Below, one piece after another: positions 1 to 9,847 of a stretch of 64,000 nucleotides of DNA. The stretch's first letter is position 1. The number at the start of each line of letters is the position of its first letter. The notes beneath the pieces were generated by a model, which saw only the letters and a program-made list of their open reading frames with translations, searched no databases and had not been told where the DNA came from. Origin of the DNA: Escherichia sp. E1V33 (GTDB lineage Bacteria > Pseudomonadota > Gammaproteobacteria > Enterobacterales > Enterobacteriaceae); NCBI RefSeq assembly GCF_004211955.1, contig NZ_RHJI01000015.1, forward strand, positions 186,001 to 250,000, read 5' to 3'. A program made the translations under genes and the position numbers.

Positions 1-59
1 GCTTTGCTAACCGAATGCTCGACACGACGTTAGCCATGGCCGCTGTTGCTTTCAGGTAA
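1..59 (+). CDS. epd: Erythrose-4-phosphate dehydrogenase, C-terminal end (partial)
   Basis: Only the last 18 sense codons and a TAA stop at 57-59 are inside the window, reading FANRMLDTTLAMAAVAFR. This matches my recollection of the C-terminus of Epd, the GapA-like dehydrogenase that oxidises erythrose 4-phosphate for pyridoxal phosphate synthesis. Its place 48 bp upstream of pgk on the same strand fits the conserved epd-pgk-fbaA order of enterobacteria. The fragment is too short to show domains, so the call rests mainly on context. Confidence 0.85.
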   Translation, partial: FANRMLDTTLAMAAVAFR

Positions 60-107
60 GACGCGTGCGCGTCTGCAAAACTTTTAGAATCAACGAGAGG
101 ATTCACC

Positions 108-1271
108 ATGTCTGTAATTAAGATGACCGATCTGGATCTTGCTGGGAAACGTGTATTTATCCGTGCGGATCTGAACGTACCAGTAAAAGACGGGAAAGTA
201 ACCAGCGACGCGCGTATCCGTGCTTCTCTGCCGACCATCGAACTGGCCCTGAAACAAGGCGCAAAAGTGATGGTAACTTCCCACCTGGGTCGTCCTACCG
301 AAGGCGAGTACAACGAAGAATTCTCTCTGCTGCCGGTTGTTAACTACCTGAAAGAAAAACTGTCTAACCCGGTTCGCCTGGTTAAAGATTACCTCGACGG
401 CGTTGACGTTGCTGAGGGTGAACTGGTTGTTCTGGAAAACGTTCGCTTCAACAAAGGCGAGAAGAAAGACGACGAAGCCCTGTCCAAAAAATATGCTGCA
501 CTGTGCGACGTGTTCGTAATGGACGCATTCGGTACTGCTCACCGCGCGCAGGCTTCTACTCACGGTATCGGTAAATTTGCTGACGTTGCGTGCGCAGGCC
601 CGCTGCTGGCAGCTGAACTGGACGCGCTGGGTAAAGCACTGAAAGAACCGGCTCGTCCGATGGTGGCTATCGTTGGTGGTTCTAAAGTTTCTACCAAACT
701 GACCGTTCTGGACTCCCTGTCTAAAATCGCTGACCAGCTGATTGTTGGTGGTGGTATCGCTAACACCTTTATCGCGGCACAAGGCCACGATGTGGGTAAA
801 TCCCTGTACGAAGCTGACCTGGTTGACGAAGCAAAACGTCTGCTGACCACCTGCAACATCCCGGTTCCGTCTGATGTTCGCGTAGCAACTGAGTTCTCTG
901 AAACTGCTCCGGCTACTCTCAAATCTGTTAACGACGTGAAAGCTGACGAGCAGATCCTGGATATCGGCGACGCTTCCGCACAGGAACTGGCTGAAATTCT
1001 GAAGAATGCGAAAACCATTCTGTGGAACGGCCCGGTTGGTGTGTTCGAATTCCCTAACTTCCGTAAAGGTACTGAAATCGTGGCTAACGCTATCGCAGAC
1101 AGCGAAGCGTTCTCCATCGCTGGTGGCGGTGACACTCTGGCAGCAATCGACCTGTTCGGCATTGCTGACAAAATCTCCTATATTTCCACTGGCGGCGGCG
1201 CATTCCTCGAATTCGTGGAAGGTAAAGTACTGCCTGCAGTAGCGATGCTCGAAGAGCGCGCTAAGAAGTAA
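108..1271 (+). CDS. pgk: Phosphoglycerate kinase
   Basis: Transfers the acyl phosphate of 1,3-bisphosphoglycerate to ADP in cytosolic glycolysis, the first ATP-yielding step of the lower pathway. The 387-residue length is that of the E. coli enzyme. The N-terminal domain shows the substrate-binding stretch RADLNVP (about residues 19-25) and the SHLGRP motif (about 58-63). The C-terminal nucleotide domain shows GGGDT near residue 340. The start has AGAGG at 99-103 as ribosome binding site. Codon use is strongly biased, as expected for a highly expressed gene. It follows epd and precedes fbaA, with a hairpin in the gap to fbaA. Confidence 0.98.
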   Translation: MSVIKMTDLDLAGKRVFIRADLNVPVKDGKVTSDARIRASLPTIELALKQGAKVMVTSHLGRPTEGEYNEEFSLLPVVNYLKEKLSNPVRLVKDYLDGVDVAEGELVVLENVRFNKGEKKDDEALSKKYAALCDVFVMDAFGTAHRAQASTHGIGKFADVACAGPLLAAELDALGKALKEPARPMVAIVGGSKVSTKLTVLDSLSKIADQLIVGGGIANTFIAAQGHDVGKSLYEADLVDEAKRLLTTCNIPVPSDVRVATEFSETAPATLKSVNDVKADEQILDIGDASAQELAEILKNAKTILWNGPVGVFEFPNFRKGTEIVANAIADSEAFSIAGGGDTLAAIDLFGIADKISYISTGGGAFLEFVEGKVLPAVAMLEERAKK

Positions 1272-1280
1272 AAAATCACA

Positions 1281-1298
1281 GGGCAGGGAAACCTGCCC
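1281..1298 (+). terminator. Hairpin after pgk
   Basis: Seven-base perfect stem GGGCAGG/CCTGCCC with a GAAA tetraloop, starting 10 bases after the pgk stop and followed by the weakly T-rich TTGTTG. It is probably a partial terminator or a 3' mRNA stabiliser, since pgk and fbaA are partly co-transcribed in E. coli. Confidence 0.6.
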
Positions 1299-1331
1299 TT
1301 GTTGCAGCGCGCTTTTAAAGCACGCACTTTT

Positions 1332-1379
1332 TCATACTCTAAATAATTCGAGTTGCAGCACATGCAACTTGAAGTATGA
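1332..1379. repeat. 48-bp imperfect palindrome between pgk and fbaA
   Basis: The ends are a perfect inverted pair, TCATACT at 1332-1338 and AGTATGA at 1373-1379. An inner stem GTTGCA/TGCAAC surrounds the centre. The AATAATTCGAGTTGCA stretch resembles small palindromic repeats I recall from several Enterobacterales genomes. It may be a relic miniature element or a structured leader of fbaA, whose start is 34 bp downstream. Confidence 0.55.
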
Positions 1380-1413
1380 CGAGTATAAGGCCCGACGATA
1401 CAGGACAAGAGAC

Positions 1414-2493
1414 ATGTCTAAGATTTTTGATTTCGTAAAACCTGGCGTAATCACTGGTGATGACGTACAGAAAGTTTTCCAGGTAGCAAAAGAAAACAAC
1501 TTCGCACTGCCAGCAGTAAACTGCGTCGGTACTGACTCCATCAACGCCGTACTGGAAACCGCTGCTAAAGTTAAAGCGCCGGTTATCGTTCAGTTCTCCA
1601 ACGGTGGTGCTTCCTTTATCGCTGGTAAAGGCGTGAAATCTGACGTTCCGCAGGGTGCTGCTATCCTGGGTGCGATCTCTGGTGCGCATCACGTTCACCA
1701 GATGGCTGAACACTATGGTGTTCCGGTTATCCTGCATACCGACCACTGCGCGAAGAAACTGCTGCCGTGGATCGACGGTCTGCTGGACGCGGGTGAAAAA
1801 CACTTCGCTGCTACCGGTAAGCCGCTGTTCTCTTCTCACATGATCGACCTGTCTGAAGAATCTCTGCAAGAGAACATCGAAATCTGCTCTAAATACCTGG
1901 AGCGCATGTCCAAAATCGGCATGACTCTGGAAATCGAACTGGGTTGCACCGGTGGTGAAGAAGACGGCGTGGACAACAGCCACATGGACGCTTCTGCACT
2001 GTACACCCAGCCGGAAGACGTTGATTACGCATACACCGAGCTGAGCAAAATCAGCCCGCGCTTCACCATCGCAGCTTCCTTCGGTAACGTACACGGCGTA
2101 TACAAGCCGGGTAACGTTGTTCTGACTCCGACCATTCTGCGCGACTCTCAGGAATATGTTTCCAAGAAACACAACCTGCCGCACAACAGCCTGAACTTCG
2201 TATTCCACGGCGGTTCCGGTTCTACTGCTCAGGAAATCAAAGACTCCGTAAGCTACGGTGTAGTTAAAATGAACATCGATACCGACACCCAATGGGCGAC
2301 CTGGGAAGGTGTTCTGAACTACTACAAAGCGAACGAAGCTTACCTGCAGGGCCAGCTGGGCAACCCGAAAGGCGAAGATCAGCCGAACAAGAAATACTAC
2401 GATCCGCGCGTATGGCTGCGTGCCGGTCAGACTTCAATGATCGCTCGTCTGGAAAAAGCATTCCAGGAACTGAACGCGATCGACGTTCTGTAA
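1414..2493 (+). CDS. fbaA: Class II fructose-bisphosphate aldolase
   Basis: Zinc-dependent aldolase that splits fructose 1,6-bisphosphate into glyceraldehyde 3-phosphate and dihydroxyacetone phosphate in the cytosol. The 359-residue product beginning MSKIFDFVKPG matches the E. coli enzyme. A longer in-frame start at 1369 exists, but it would place the upstream palindrome inside the gene. The HTDHC motif (about residues 107-111) holds a catalytic Asp and a zinc-ligand His. ELGCTGGEEDG (about 174-184) and the glycine-rich FHGGSGS loop (about 263-269) are also class II hallmarks. It lies downstream of pgk and ends in a repeated terminator-REP array. Confidence 0.98.
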   Translation: MSKIFDFVKPGVITGDDVQKVFQVAKENNFALPAVNCVGTDSINAVLETAAKVKAPVIVQFSNGGASFIAGKGVKSDVPQGAAILGAISGAHHVHQMAEHYGVPVILHTDHCAKKLLPWIDGLLDAGEKHFAATGKPLFSSHMIDLSEESLQENIEICSKYLERMSKIGMTLEIELGCTGGEEDGVDNSHMDASALYTQPEDVDYAYTELSKISPRFTIAASFGNVHGVYKPGNVVLTPTILRDSQEYVSKKHNLPHNSLNFVFHGGSGSTAQEIKDSVSYGVVKMNIDTDTQWATWEGVLNYYKANEAYLQGQLGNPKGEDQPNKKYYDPRVWLRAGQTSMIARLEKAFQELNAIDVL

Positions 2494-2517
2494 GATATTC
2501 CTTTCTGCTTATCTCAA

Positions 2518-2889
<372 letters not shown>

Positions 2890-3020
2890 AGGTGATGTAC
2901 CTAAGAAATCTGTGATCTATTTGGCAAAATTATGCTTTATTGTTTACCCTTGTCAGACTGCCCGTCATAAGGCGGCGGAGTGTATTTCTCCATTTTGAGT
3001 CAGTTGAAAAGGAATATTGA

Positions 3021-3881
<861 letters not shown>

Positions 3882-3891
3882 CACTTCCCCA

Positions 3892-3918
3892 GGCCAGATA
3901 ATTTTATCTGGCCTTTCT
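3892..3918 (+). terminator. Intrinsic terminator of mscS
   Basis: Ten-base perfect stem GGCCAGATAA/TTATCTGGCC (3892-3901 and 3904-3913) followed by TTTCT, starting 10 bases after the mscS stop. Confidence 0.85.
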
Positions 3919-4019
3919 ATTATTAGTTATTCTGATTGCCAATTAACATTATCAATTATCTCTAATAACGTTCCTGAGTTATAGTCTCTTTATCAGATAA
4001 TTAGTTCGGAATGTTCAAC
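3919..4019 (+). promoter_or_regulatory. argO upstream region, expected ArgP target
   Basis: This AT-rich 100-bp gap precedes argO. In E. coli the argO promoter is activated by ArgP, with arginine promoting and lysine blocking productive initiation. The sequence has short A/T-rich half-repeats (ATTATCAATTATCTC, TTATCAGATAAT), but I cannot place the operator exactly. The assignment comes from the identity of the gene. Confidence 0.5.
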
Positions 4020-4655
4020 GTGTTTTCTTATTATTTTCAAGGTCTTGCGCTTGGGGCGGCTATGATCCTACCGCTCGGTCCACAAAATGCTTTTGTGATG
4101 AATCAGGGCATTCGTCGTCAGTACCACATTATGATTGCCTTGCTCTGCGCAATAAGCGATTTGGTCCTGATTTGCGCGGGGATTTTCGGCGGCAGCGCGT
4201 TATTGATGCAGTCGCCGTGGTTGCTGGCGCTGGTCACCTGGGGCGGCGTAGCCTTCTTGCTGTGGTATGGCTTTGGTGCGTTTAAAACGGCGATGAGCAG
4301 TAATATTGAACTGGTCAGTGCTGAAGTGATGAAGCAGGGACGTTGGAAAATTATTGCTACCATGCTGGCGGTAACCTGGCTGAATCCGCATGTTTACCTG
4401 GATACCTTTGTGGTATTGGGCAGCCTGGGCGGGCAACTTGAGCCAGATCCCAAACGTTGGTTTGCGCTCGGGACAATTAGCGCCTCTTTCCTGTGGTTCT
4501 TTGGTCTGGCTCTTCTTGCAGCCTGGCTGGCACCGCGTCTGCGTACGGCAAAAGCACAGCGCATTATTAATTTGGTTGTGGGATGTGTTATGTGGTTTAT
4601 CGCCTTGCAGCTGGCGAGAGACGGTATTGCTCATGCACAAGCCTTGTTCAGTTAG
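4020..4655 (+). CDS. argO: Arginine exporter ArgO (LysE family)
   Basis: Inner-membrane exporter of L-arginine and the toxic analogue canavanine. The 211-residue product has the LysE-type N-terminus with [19 protein letters not shown] (about residues 9-27) and about six hydrophobic segments. I chose the GTG at 4020 because GGA sits about eight bases upstream and the length matches the E. coli protein. An in-frame ATG at 4011 would add three residues. The activator ArgP is encoded about 8 kb away in this window. Confidence 0.95.
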   Translation: MFSYYFQGLALGAAMILPLGPQNAFVMNQGIRRQYHIMIALLCAISDLVLICAGIFGGSALLMQSPWLLALVTWGGVAFLLWYGFGAFKTAMSSNIELVSAEVMKQGRWKIIATMLAVTWLNPHVYLDTFVVLGSLGGQLEPDPKRWFALGTISASFLWFFGLALLAAWLAPRLRTAKAQRIINLVVGCVMWFIALQLARDGIAHAQALFS

Positions 4656-4747
4656 GTGCTATCTGATGGAAAAATAAAACAGAGGCGCTAAGCTTGCCTC
4701 CAGAGGTCCTGAATTTTAGGCAAGTCAATTAACACGGAGAGACTAAC

Positions 4748-5488
4748 GTGAAGTTCAAAGTTATCGCCCTGGCGGCATTGATGGGTTTCAGCGGAATGGC
4801 TGTGCAGGCCAATGAACTACCGGATGGTCCGCACATTGTCACTTCAGGAACGGCAAGCGTTGATGCGGTGCCAGATATCGCTATTCTTGCTATTGAAGTT
4901 AACGTGACGGCGAAGGATGCCGCGTCTGCCAAGAAGCAGGCGGATGAGCGCGTCGCGCAATATATCTCTTTCCTTGAACTCAATCAGATCGCGAAAAAAG
5001 ATATCAGTTCCGCGAACTTGCGTACCCAGCCAGACTACGATTACCAGGATGGTAAAAGTATTCTGAAAGGCTACCGTGCCGTGAGAACGGTGGAAGTCAC
5101 GCTTCGTCAGTTAGACAAACTGAATTCCTTGCTGGATGGTGCGCTGAAGGCCGGACTCAACGAAATTCGTTCTGTGTCGTTGGGCGTGGCGCAGCCGGAT
5201 GCCTATAAAGACAAAGCGCGTAAGGCGGCGATTGATAACGCGATTCATCAGGCTCAGGAGCTGGCGAATGGCTTTAATCGCAAACTGGGGCCGGTATATA
5301 GCGTGCGCTACCATGTTTCCAATTATCAGCCCAGCCCAATGGTACGCATGATGAAAGCCGATGCCGCACCGGTTTCCGCCCGGGAAACTTACGAGCAGGC
5401 CGCTATTCAGTTTGATGATCAGGTCGATGTGGTCTTCCAGTTAGAACCAGTGGATCAACAACCCGCTAAAACACCTGCTGCACAATAA
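4748..5488 (+). CDS. yggE: SIMPL-domain periplasmic protein YggE
   Basis: A 246-residue protein with a clear signal peptide (MKFKVIALAALMGFSGMAVQA, cleaved before NELPDG). The mature part is a SIMPL (DUF541) domain, with the opening IVTSGTASVDAVPDIA typical of the family. E. coli YggE has been linked to lower oxidative stress, but its biochemical role is not established. The ribosome binding site CGGAGAG lies nine bases before the ATG. It stands alone, with a hairpin terminator just downstream. Confidence 0.93.
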   Translation: MKFKVIALAALMGFSGMAVQANELPDGPHIVTSGTASVDAVPDIAILAIEVNVTAKDAASAKKQADERVAQYISFLELNQIAKKDISSANLRTQPDYDYQDGKSILKGYRAVRTVEVTLRQLDKLNSLLDGALKAGLNEIRSVSLGVAQPDAYKDKARKAAIDNAIHQAQELANGFNRKLGPVYSVRYHVSNYQPSPMVRMMKADAAPVSARETYEQAAIQFDDQVDVVFQLEPVDQQPAKTPAAQ

Positions 5489-5495
5489 TACTTGT

Positions 5496-5520
5496 AGCCC
5501 GACTCATATGTCGGGCTAAT
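5496..5520 (+). terminator. Terminator hairpin after yggE
   Basis: Eight-base stem AGCCCGAC/GTCGGGCT (5496-5503 and 5510-5517) starting seven bases after the yggE stop. The T-run after it is weak. Confidence 0.65.
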
Positions 5521-5658
5521 GTCTTTATCTGATATCGCCTCTTTTTTCTGTAATTTTCTGTAAAACCATGACGTAACCACCTATTTTTGCTTGCGATTTC
5601 ATGAAGGATTAACTGACTGAAACGGTTAAGCGGACAGGGATGTCTGGAGGAAGCGGCG

Positions 5659-6555
5659 ATGGATATTTTTATTTCGAAAAAGATGCGCAATTTTATTTTA
5701 TTAGCGCAAACCAATAATATTGCCCGGGCGGCAGAAAAGTTACATATGACTGCTTCGCCGTTTGGCAAAAGTATTGCCGCTCTGGAAGAGCAAATTGGTT
5801 ATACATTATTTACCCGTAAAGATAATAACATCAGCCTTAATAAAGCCGGGCAGGAGCTTTATCAAAAGCTCTTCCCGGTTTACCAACGGCTTTCTGCTAT
5901 CGATAACGAAATTCATAATTCCGGACGTCGTAATCGTGAAATTGTGATAGGTATCGATAATACCTATCCGACGATTATTTTTGATCAGTTAATTAGCCTG
6001 GGTGATAAGTATGAAGGCGTGACGGCCCAGCCGGTTGAATTCAGCGAAAATGAGGTTATCGACAATCTCTTCTATCGTCAGCTTGATTTTATTATCTCTC
6101 CGCAGCATGTTTCCGCTCGTGTACACGGGTTGGATAATCTAGCCATGAGTGAACTGCCGCCGCTGCGACTGGGGTTTCTCGTTTCTCGGCGTTATGAAGA
6201 GCGTCAGGAGCAGGAGTTGTTACAGGAGCTGCCCTGGTTACAGATGCGCTTTCAAAACCGTGCTAATTATGAAGCGATGATAGATGCGAACATGCGCCCT
6301 TGTGGGATCAATCCAACAATTATTTATCGCCCATACAGTTTTATGGCCAAAATCAGCGCCGTTGAGCACGGACATTTTCTTACGGTGATCCCACATTTTG
6401 CATGGCGACTGGTGAACCCGGCTAAGTTGAAATATTTTGATGCACCGCAAAAGCCAATGTATATGCAGGAATACCTTTATTCATTGAAAAATCATCGCTA
6501 TACCGCCACGCTGCTACAGCAAATTGCTGAAGATCGTGACGGTACGAGCGATTAA
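5659..6555 (+). CDS. ygfI: LysR-family transcriptional regulator YgfI
   Basis: A 298-residue LysR-type protein. The N-terminal winged helix-turn-helix covers about residues 5-65 (NFILLAQTNNIARAAEKLHM; ALEEQIGYTLFTRKDN) and the effector-binding domain follows. The ATG is preceded by GGAGGAAGCGGCG, a strong ribosome binding site. It converges on scpC, and the two stop codons overlap (TAA at 6553-6555 on this strand, TAA on the other at 6554-6552). The target is not evident from sequence. Adjacency to the scp operon is conserved in E. coli but does not prove regulation. Confidence 0.92.
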   Translation: MDIFISKKMRNFILLAQTNNIARAAEKLHMTASPFGKSIAALEEQIGYTLFTRKDNNISLNKAGQELYQKLFPVYQRLSAIDNEIHNSGRRNREIVIGIDNTYPTIIFDQLISLGDKYEGVTAQPVEFSENEVIDNLFYRQLDFIISPQHVSARVHGLDNLAMSELPPLRLGFLVSRRYEERQEQELLQELPWLQMRFQNRANYEAMIDANMRPCGINPTIIYRPYSFMAKISAVEHGHFLTVIPHFAWRLVNPAKLKYFDAPQKPMYMQEYLYSLKNHRYTATLLQQIAEDRDGTSD

Positions 6556-8030
6556 CCCAGCATTGAGCCAGTTTCGATCAAATTACGATGCAGATCGAAA
6601 ACGTGGCTAAGATCGTGGTGAATATGCCCGCCGGGCGCATTCTCCAGATAGCGATGCAGATAGTCACGGTACATCGGATGCGCGCAGTTATCGATGATAG
6701 TGCGCGCGCGCTGAAGTGGAGAGAGGCCACGCAAGTCGGCGATCCCTTGTTCTGTGATGATCACTTTCACGCTGTGTTCGCTGTGATCAACATGGCTGCA
6801 CATAGGCACGACGGTTGAGATCTTGCCTTCTTTAGCAATCGACGGTGCCATAAAGATCGACAGATACGCGTTGCGTTCAAAATCGCCGCTGCCGCCGATA
6901 CCATTCATTAAATTAACGCCGACTACGTGCGTTGAGTTGGCGTGTCCGTAAATATCAAACTCCAGGCCGACGTTCAGAGCGATAACACCAAGGCGGCGGA
7001 TGATTTCTGGATTATTGGAAATCTCCTGCGGACGCAACACGATGCGGCTGGCGAAGTAATCCATATTGGCGTAAATCTTGCGCAGTGAATCGGCAGAAAT
7101 TGTCAGACTGGAGGCGCTAGCGCCGGTAATTTTGCCGCTTTCCAGAAGATGAACCACAGACTCCTGTAGCACTTCCGAATACATCATAAACGGAGGAATA
7201 TCCGGGTTTTCCCCCAGACGCGCCATTACCGCATTATTGATGTTGCCTACCCCACTTTGCAGTGGCAGAAATTCCCGCGGAATGCGCCCCTGCGCCATTT
7301 CACGCAACAAGAAGGTGACCACATTGTCGGCGATTTGCTGGCACATGGGATTTTGTTTATCCAGCGAGTTACCTGCATCAGGTAAGTTGGTTTCCACGAC
7401 GGCGACAATTTTTTTCGGATCGATTTGTACATAACGCGTACCGACGCGATCCATTGCATGGAAGATTGACACGCTATTGCGCCGTGGTGGTGCGCCAGGA
7501 GTCACAATATCCGCCAGTTCTGCGACGCGAGGATCGTGATAATGATTGAGTTCAATGATCACTTTCTTTGCACGCAGCAACCAGGTCGGCGCATTACCAA
7601 TCCCACTGGTTAACCAGACGCGACCATCCGGAGCGAGGGCTGAGGCTTCAATTACCGCAACATCGATGTCGCCGAAAAAGCCGTAGTTGACCATTTGCGC
7701 AACTTCGCTCAAATGCAGATCAACAAAACTAACCGACCCTTGATTGATTTTTTTACGTAATCCCGATGATGTCTGATATGGCGCGCGCCATGAAACGGCG
7801 TCAGCTTCAGAGAGTATGTCATCGGCGGCGGCGCTAATTGACGCTCCGGTCAGCAGGCGAATTTGATACGGTTTTTTCGCCTCATGTTGTTCATTGGCGC
7901 GACGGGCAATGGCGACGGGAAGAGCCTTGGGCGAACCCGCAGGGGTAAAACCACTGAATGCCACCATATCGTTGTGCTGGATAATTTCCGCCGCTTCATC
8001 GGCGGTCATCCTTGTCCGGGTAATATTCAT
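6552..8030 (-). CDS. scpC: Propionyl-CoA:succinate CoA-transferase
   Basis: Moves CoA from propionyl-CoA to succinate, closing the succinate-to-propionate cycle run by ScpA and ScpB. The 492-residue length matches E. coli ScpC. It belongs to the acetyl-CoA hydrolase/transferase family. The glycine-rich NGIGGSGDFERNAYLSIF stretch (about residues 378-395) and the C-terminal EQGIADLRGLSP are family marks. It is the last gene of the leftward scpA-argK-scpB-scpC run, 25 bp after scpB. Its stop overlaps that of ygfI. Confidence 0.96.
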   Translation of the reverse strand: MNITRTRMTADEAAEIIQHNDMVAFSGFTPAGSPKALPVAIARRANEQHEAKKPYQIRLLTGASISAAADDILSEADAVSWRAPYQTSSGLRKKINQGSVSFVDLHLSEVAQMVNYGFFGDIDVAVIEASALAPDGRVWLTSGIGNAPTWLLRAKKVIIELNHYHDPRVAELADIVTPGAPPRRNSVSIFHAMDRVGTRYVQIDPKKIVAVVETNLPDAGNSLDKQNPMCQQIADNVVTFLLREMAQGRIPREFLPLQSGVGNINNAVMARLGENPDIPPFMMYSEVLQESVVHLLESGKITGASASSLTISADSLRKIYANMDYFASRIVLRPQEISNNPEIIRRLGVIALNVGLEFDIYGHANSTHVVGVNLMNGIGGSGDFERNAYLSIFMAPSIAKEGKISTVVPMCSHVDHSEHSVKVIITEQGIADLRGLSPLQRARTIIDNCAHPMYRDYLHRYLENAPGGHIHHDLSHVFDLHRNLIETGSMLG

Positions 8031-8055
8031 CCTTTGCTCCTTAGTTCGCGGATCA

Positions 8056-8841
8056 TTAATGACCGACGAAATTAGGTTTACGTTTTTCCAAGAAGGCGTT
8101 CATACCCTCCTGATAATCTTCGCTGTCATAAACTGCCCGGCGCATCCCTTGAATACGCTCAAATTCATCTGAATTCATGGTGTGCGCTTCACCCAGCACG
8201 CGCAGCTCTTCCTTGATTACTGCAATGGCTAACGGTGCTTTTTCGGAAATGTGGTGAGCCAGTTGTAAGGTGAAATCTTCCAGTTCGTCGGCCTCAACAA
8301 CGTGGTTGAGAATGCCAACAGCCAGCGCGCGTTGGGCGGTGATTGGCGAAGCGGTAAAAATCAGCTCTTTGACGATGTGGAAGCCCGCGTCGCGAGTCAG
8401 GTTGTGGATCCCCACCAGGTTATACGGTACGCCCAGGTTGACTGGCGTCATTGAGAAGGTAGAGGTACTGGCGGCGATGATCAGATCAGAACTCATAATC
8501 ATTTCAAATGCGCCACCCCAGACGCTACCTTCGACCATCGAAATTACCGGTTTGGGGCTTTTTTGGATCACGCGGGTAATTTGACGTAGCGGATCATCGT
8601 AAGAGAGCGGATCTCGACCTCCTGACGGCAACTCATGAATGTCGTGACCTGCGGAAAAAACTTTGGAACCACTTGGGGCGCGCAGAATGATGCAACGGAT
8701 TTCTGGACGGTTGAGATCGTTTAATGCCTGAATAAGGTCATCAATAAAGACTTTACTTAACGCATTGAGTTTGCGGGCATAGTTAAACTCAATGACCGCC
8801 ACTTTGTTGATGATGGTTACATTAACATACTGATAAGACAT
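8056..8841 (-). CDS. scpB: Methylmalonyl-CoA decarboxylase
   Basis: Crotonase-fold enzyme that decarboxylates methylmalonyl-CoA to propionyl-CoA. The 261 residues begin MSYQYVNVTIINKVAVIEFN. FSAGHDIHELPSGG (about residues 66-79) and SVWGGAFEMIMSSDLIIA (about 109-126) supply the CoA-binding and oxyanion-hole segments typical of the family. The start was chosen for length and for AGGGAA upstream. An in-frame ATG 42 bp further up would overlap argK. It lies between argK and scpC in the operon. Confidence 0.96.
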   Translation of the reverse strand: MSYQYVNVTIINKVAVIEFNYARKLNALSKVFIDDLIQALNDLNRPEIRCIILRAPSGSKVFSAGHDIHELPSGGRDPLSYDDPLRQITRVIQKSPKPVISMVEGSVWGGAFEMIMSSDLIIAASTSTFSMTPVNLGVPYNLVGIHNLTRDAGFHIVKELIFTASPITAQRALAVGILNHVVEADELEDFTLQLAHHISEKAPLAIAVIKEELRVLGEAHTMNSDEFERIQGMRRAVYDSEDYQEGMNAFLEKRKPNFVGH

Positions 8842-8851
8842 AAAAATTCCC

Positions 8852-9847
8852 TTAATTAAAATACTGAGTCTGGATAAAATCACTGAGCTGCCGCAAACCT
8901 GTGCGCGGCGAGAGCATATTATTTTTGACCGCTAGTAGCGTTTGGCTGTAATAGCGATCGAAATCTTCATTAGTGAACAGGTGGTGTAGCACCTCTTCTT
9001 CGGTCTGTTTACGCAGCCATTCCACCGATTGTTGTTGTCGCACCTGTTGTAAACGACCGCTGGTGGTCAGTGCGGTTTTGAAATCGATAATTGCGCGCCA
9101 TATTTCATCGATACCGCATTTTTCCAGTGCACTACAGGTGAGGACCTGTGGCTGCCATTCGTCATATTTGCGACGCAGAATATGCAGAGCGCTTTCGTAC
9201 ATATGGCGGGCAATGGCGACATTCGTGTGGTTATCACCATCATCCTTGTTGATGACAATCAGATCTGCCATCTCCATCAAACCCTTTTTAATGCCCTGGA
9301 GATCATCGCCACCACCGGCAATCTGTAGCGAGATAAAGCAGTCCACCATGCGGGCGACTTCTGTTTCTGACTGCCCGACGCCGACGGTTTCAACGATCAC
9401 CACGTCATAACCTGCTGCTTCACATAACAGCATTAACTCCCGCGCCCGCTGACTGGCGCCGCCAAGGTGACCAGATGACGGAACCGGGCGAATAAACGCT
9501 GCATCGGCACGCGCCAGTTCGGTCATGCGAGTCTTATCCCCAAGGATGCTGCCACCGGTCACAGGGCTGCTGGGATCGACGGCAATTACTGCGACCTTAA
9601 GTCCCTGGCGAATCAGTAACATGCCAAAGGCTTCAAGAAAGGTACTTTTTCCTGCTCCTGGCGTGCCGGTAACGCCCAGTCGCAGGGCGTTACCACAAAA
9701 CGGCATGATGGTATCAAGCAGTTGAGTGCTGAGTGCCTGATGGCGAGGGTGACGGCTTTCAACCAGCGTCATGGCCTGGGCGAGCGTGGCTCGCTCCCCC
9801 AGACGTAGGCGTCGAATGCTGTCTGCCAGCGTGGTTTCGTTAATCAT
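8852..9847 (-). CDS. argK: MeaB-type GTPase, methylmalonyl-CoA mutase chaperone
   Basis: G3E-family GTPase that protects or reloads the B12-dependent mutase. It was once described as the ArgK kinase and is also called YgfD or MeaB. The 331 residues include a Walker A motif GTPGAGKS near residue 62, the ETVGVGQSE switch region and the guanine-specificity motif NKDD. The start codon overlaps the scpA stop region by eight bases, which suggests translational coupling with its client. Confidence 0.95.
   Translation of the reverse strand: MINETTLADSIRRLRLGERATLAQAMTLVESRHPRHQALSTQLLDTIMPFCGNALRLGVTGTPGAGKSTFLEAFGMLLIRQGLKVAVIAVDPSSPVTGGSILGDKTRMTELARADAAFIRPVPSSGHLGGASQRARELMLLCEAAGYDVVIVETVGVGQSETEVARMVDCFISLQIAGGGDDLQGIKKGLMEMADLIVINKDDGDNHTNVAIARHMYESALHILRRKYDEWQPQVLTCSALEKCGIDEIWRAIIDFKTALTTSGRLQQVRQQQSVEWLRKQTEEEVLHHLFTNEDFDRYYSQTLLAVKNNMLSPRTGLRQLSDFIQTQYFN

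Noticed and set aside
1339-2292. Long open frame antisense to fbaA
   Set aside because: Same cause: strong codon bias in fbaA. The true aldolase has all catalytic motifs, and the antisense frame resembles nothing known.
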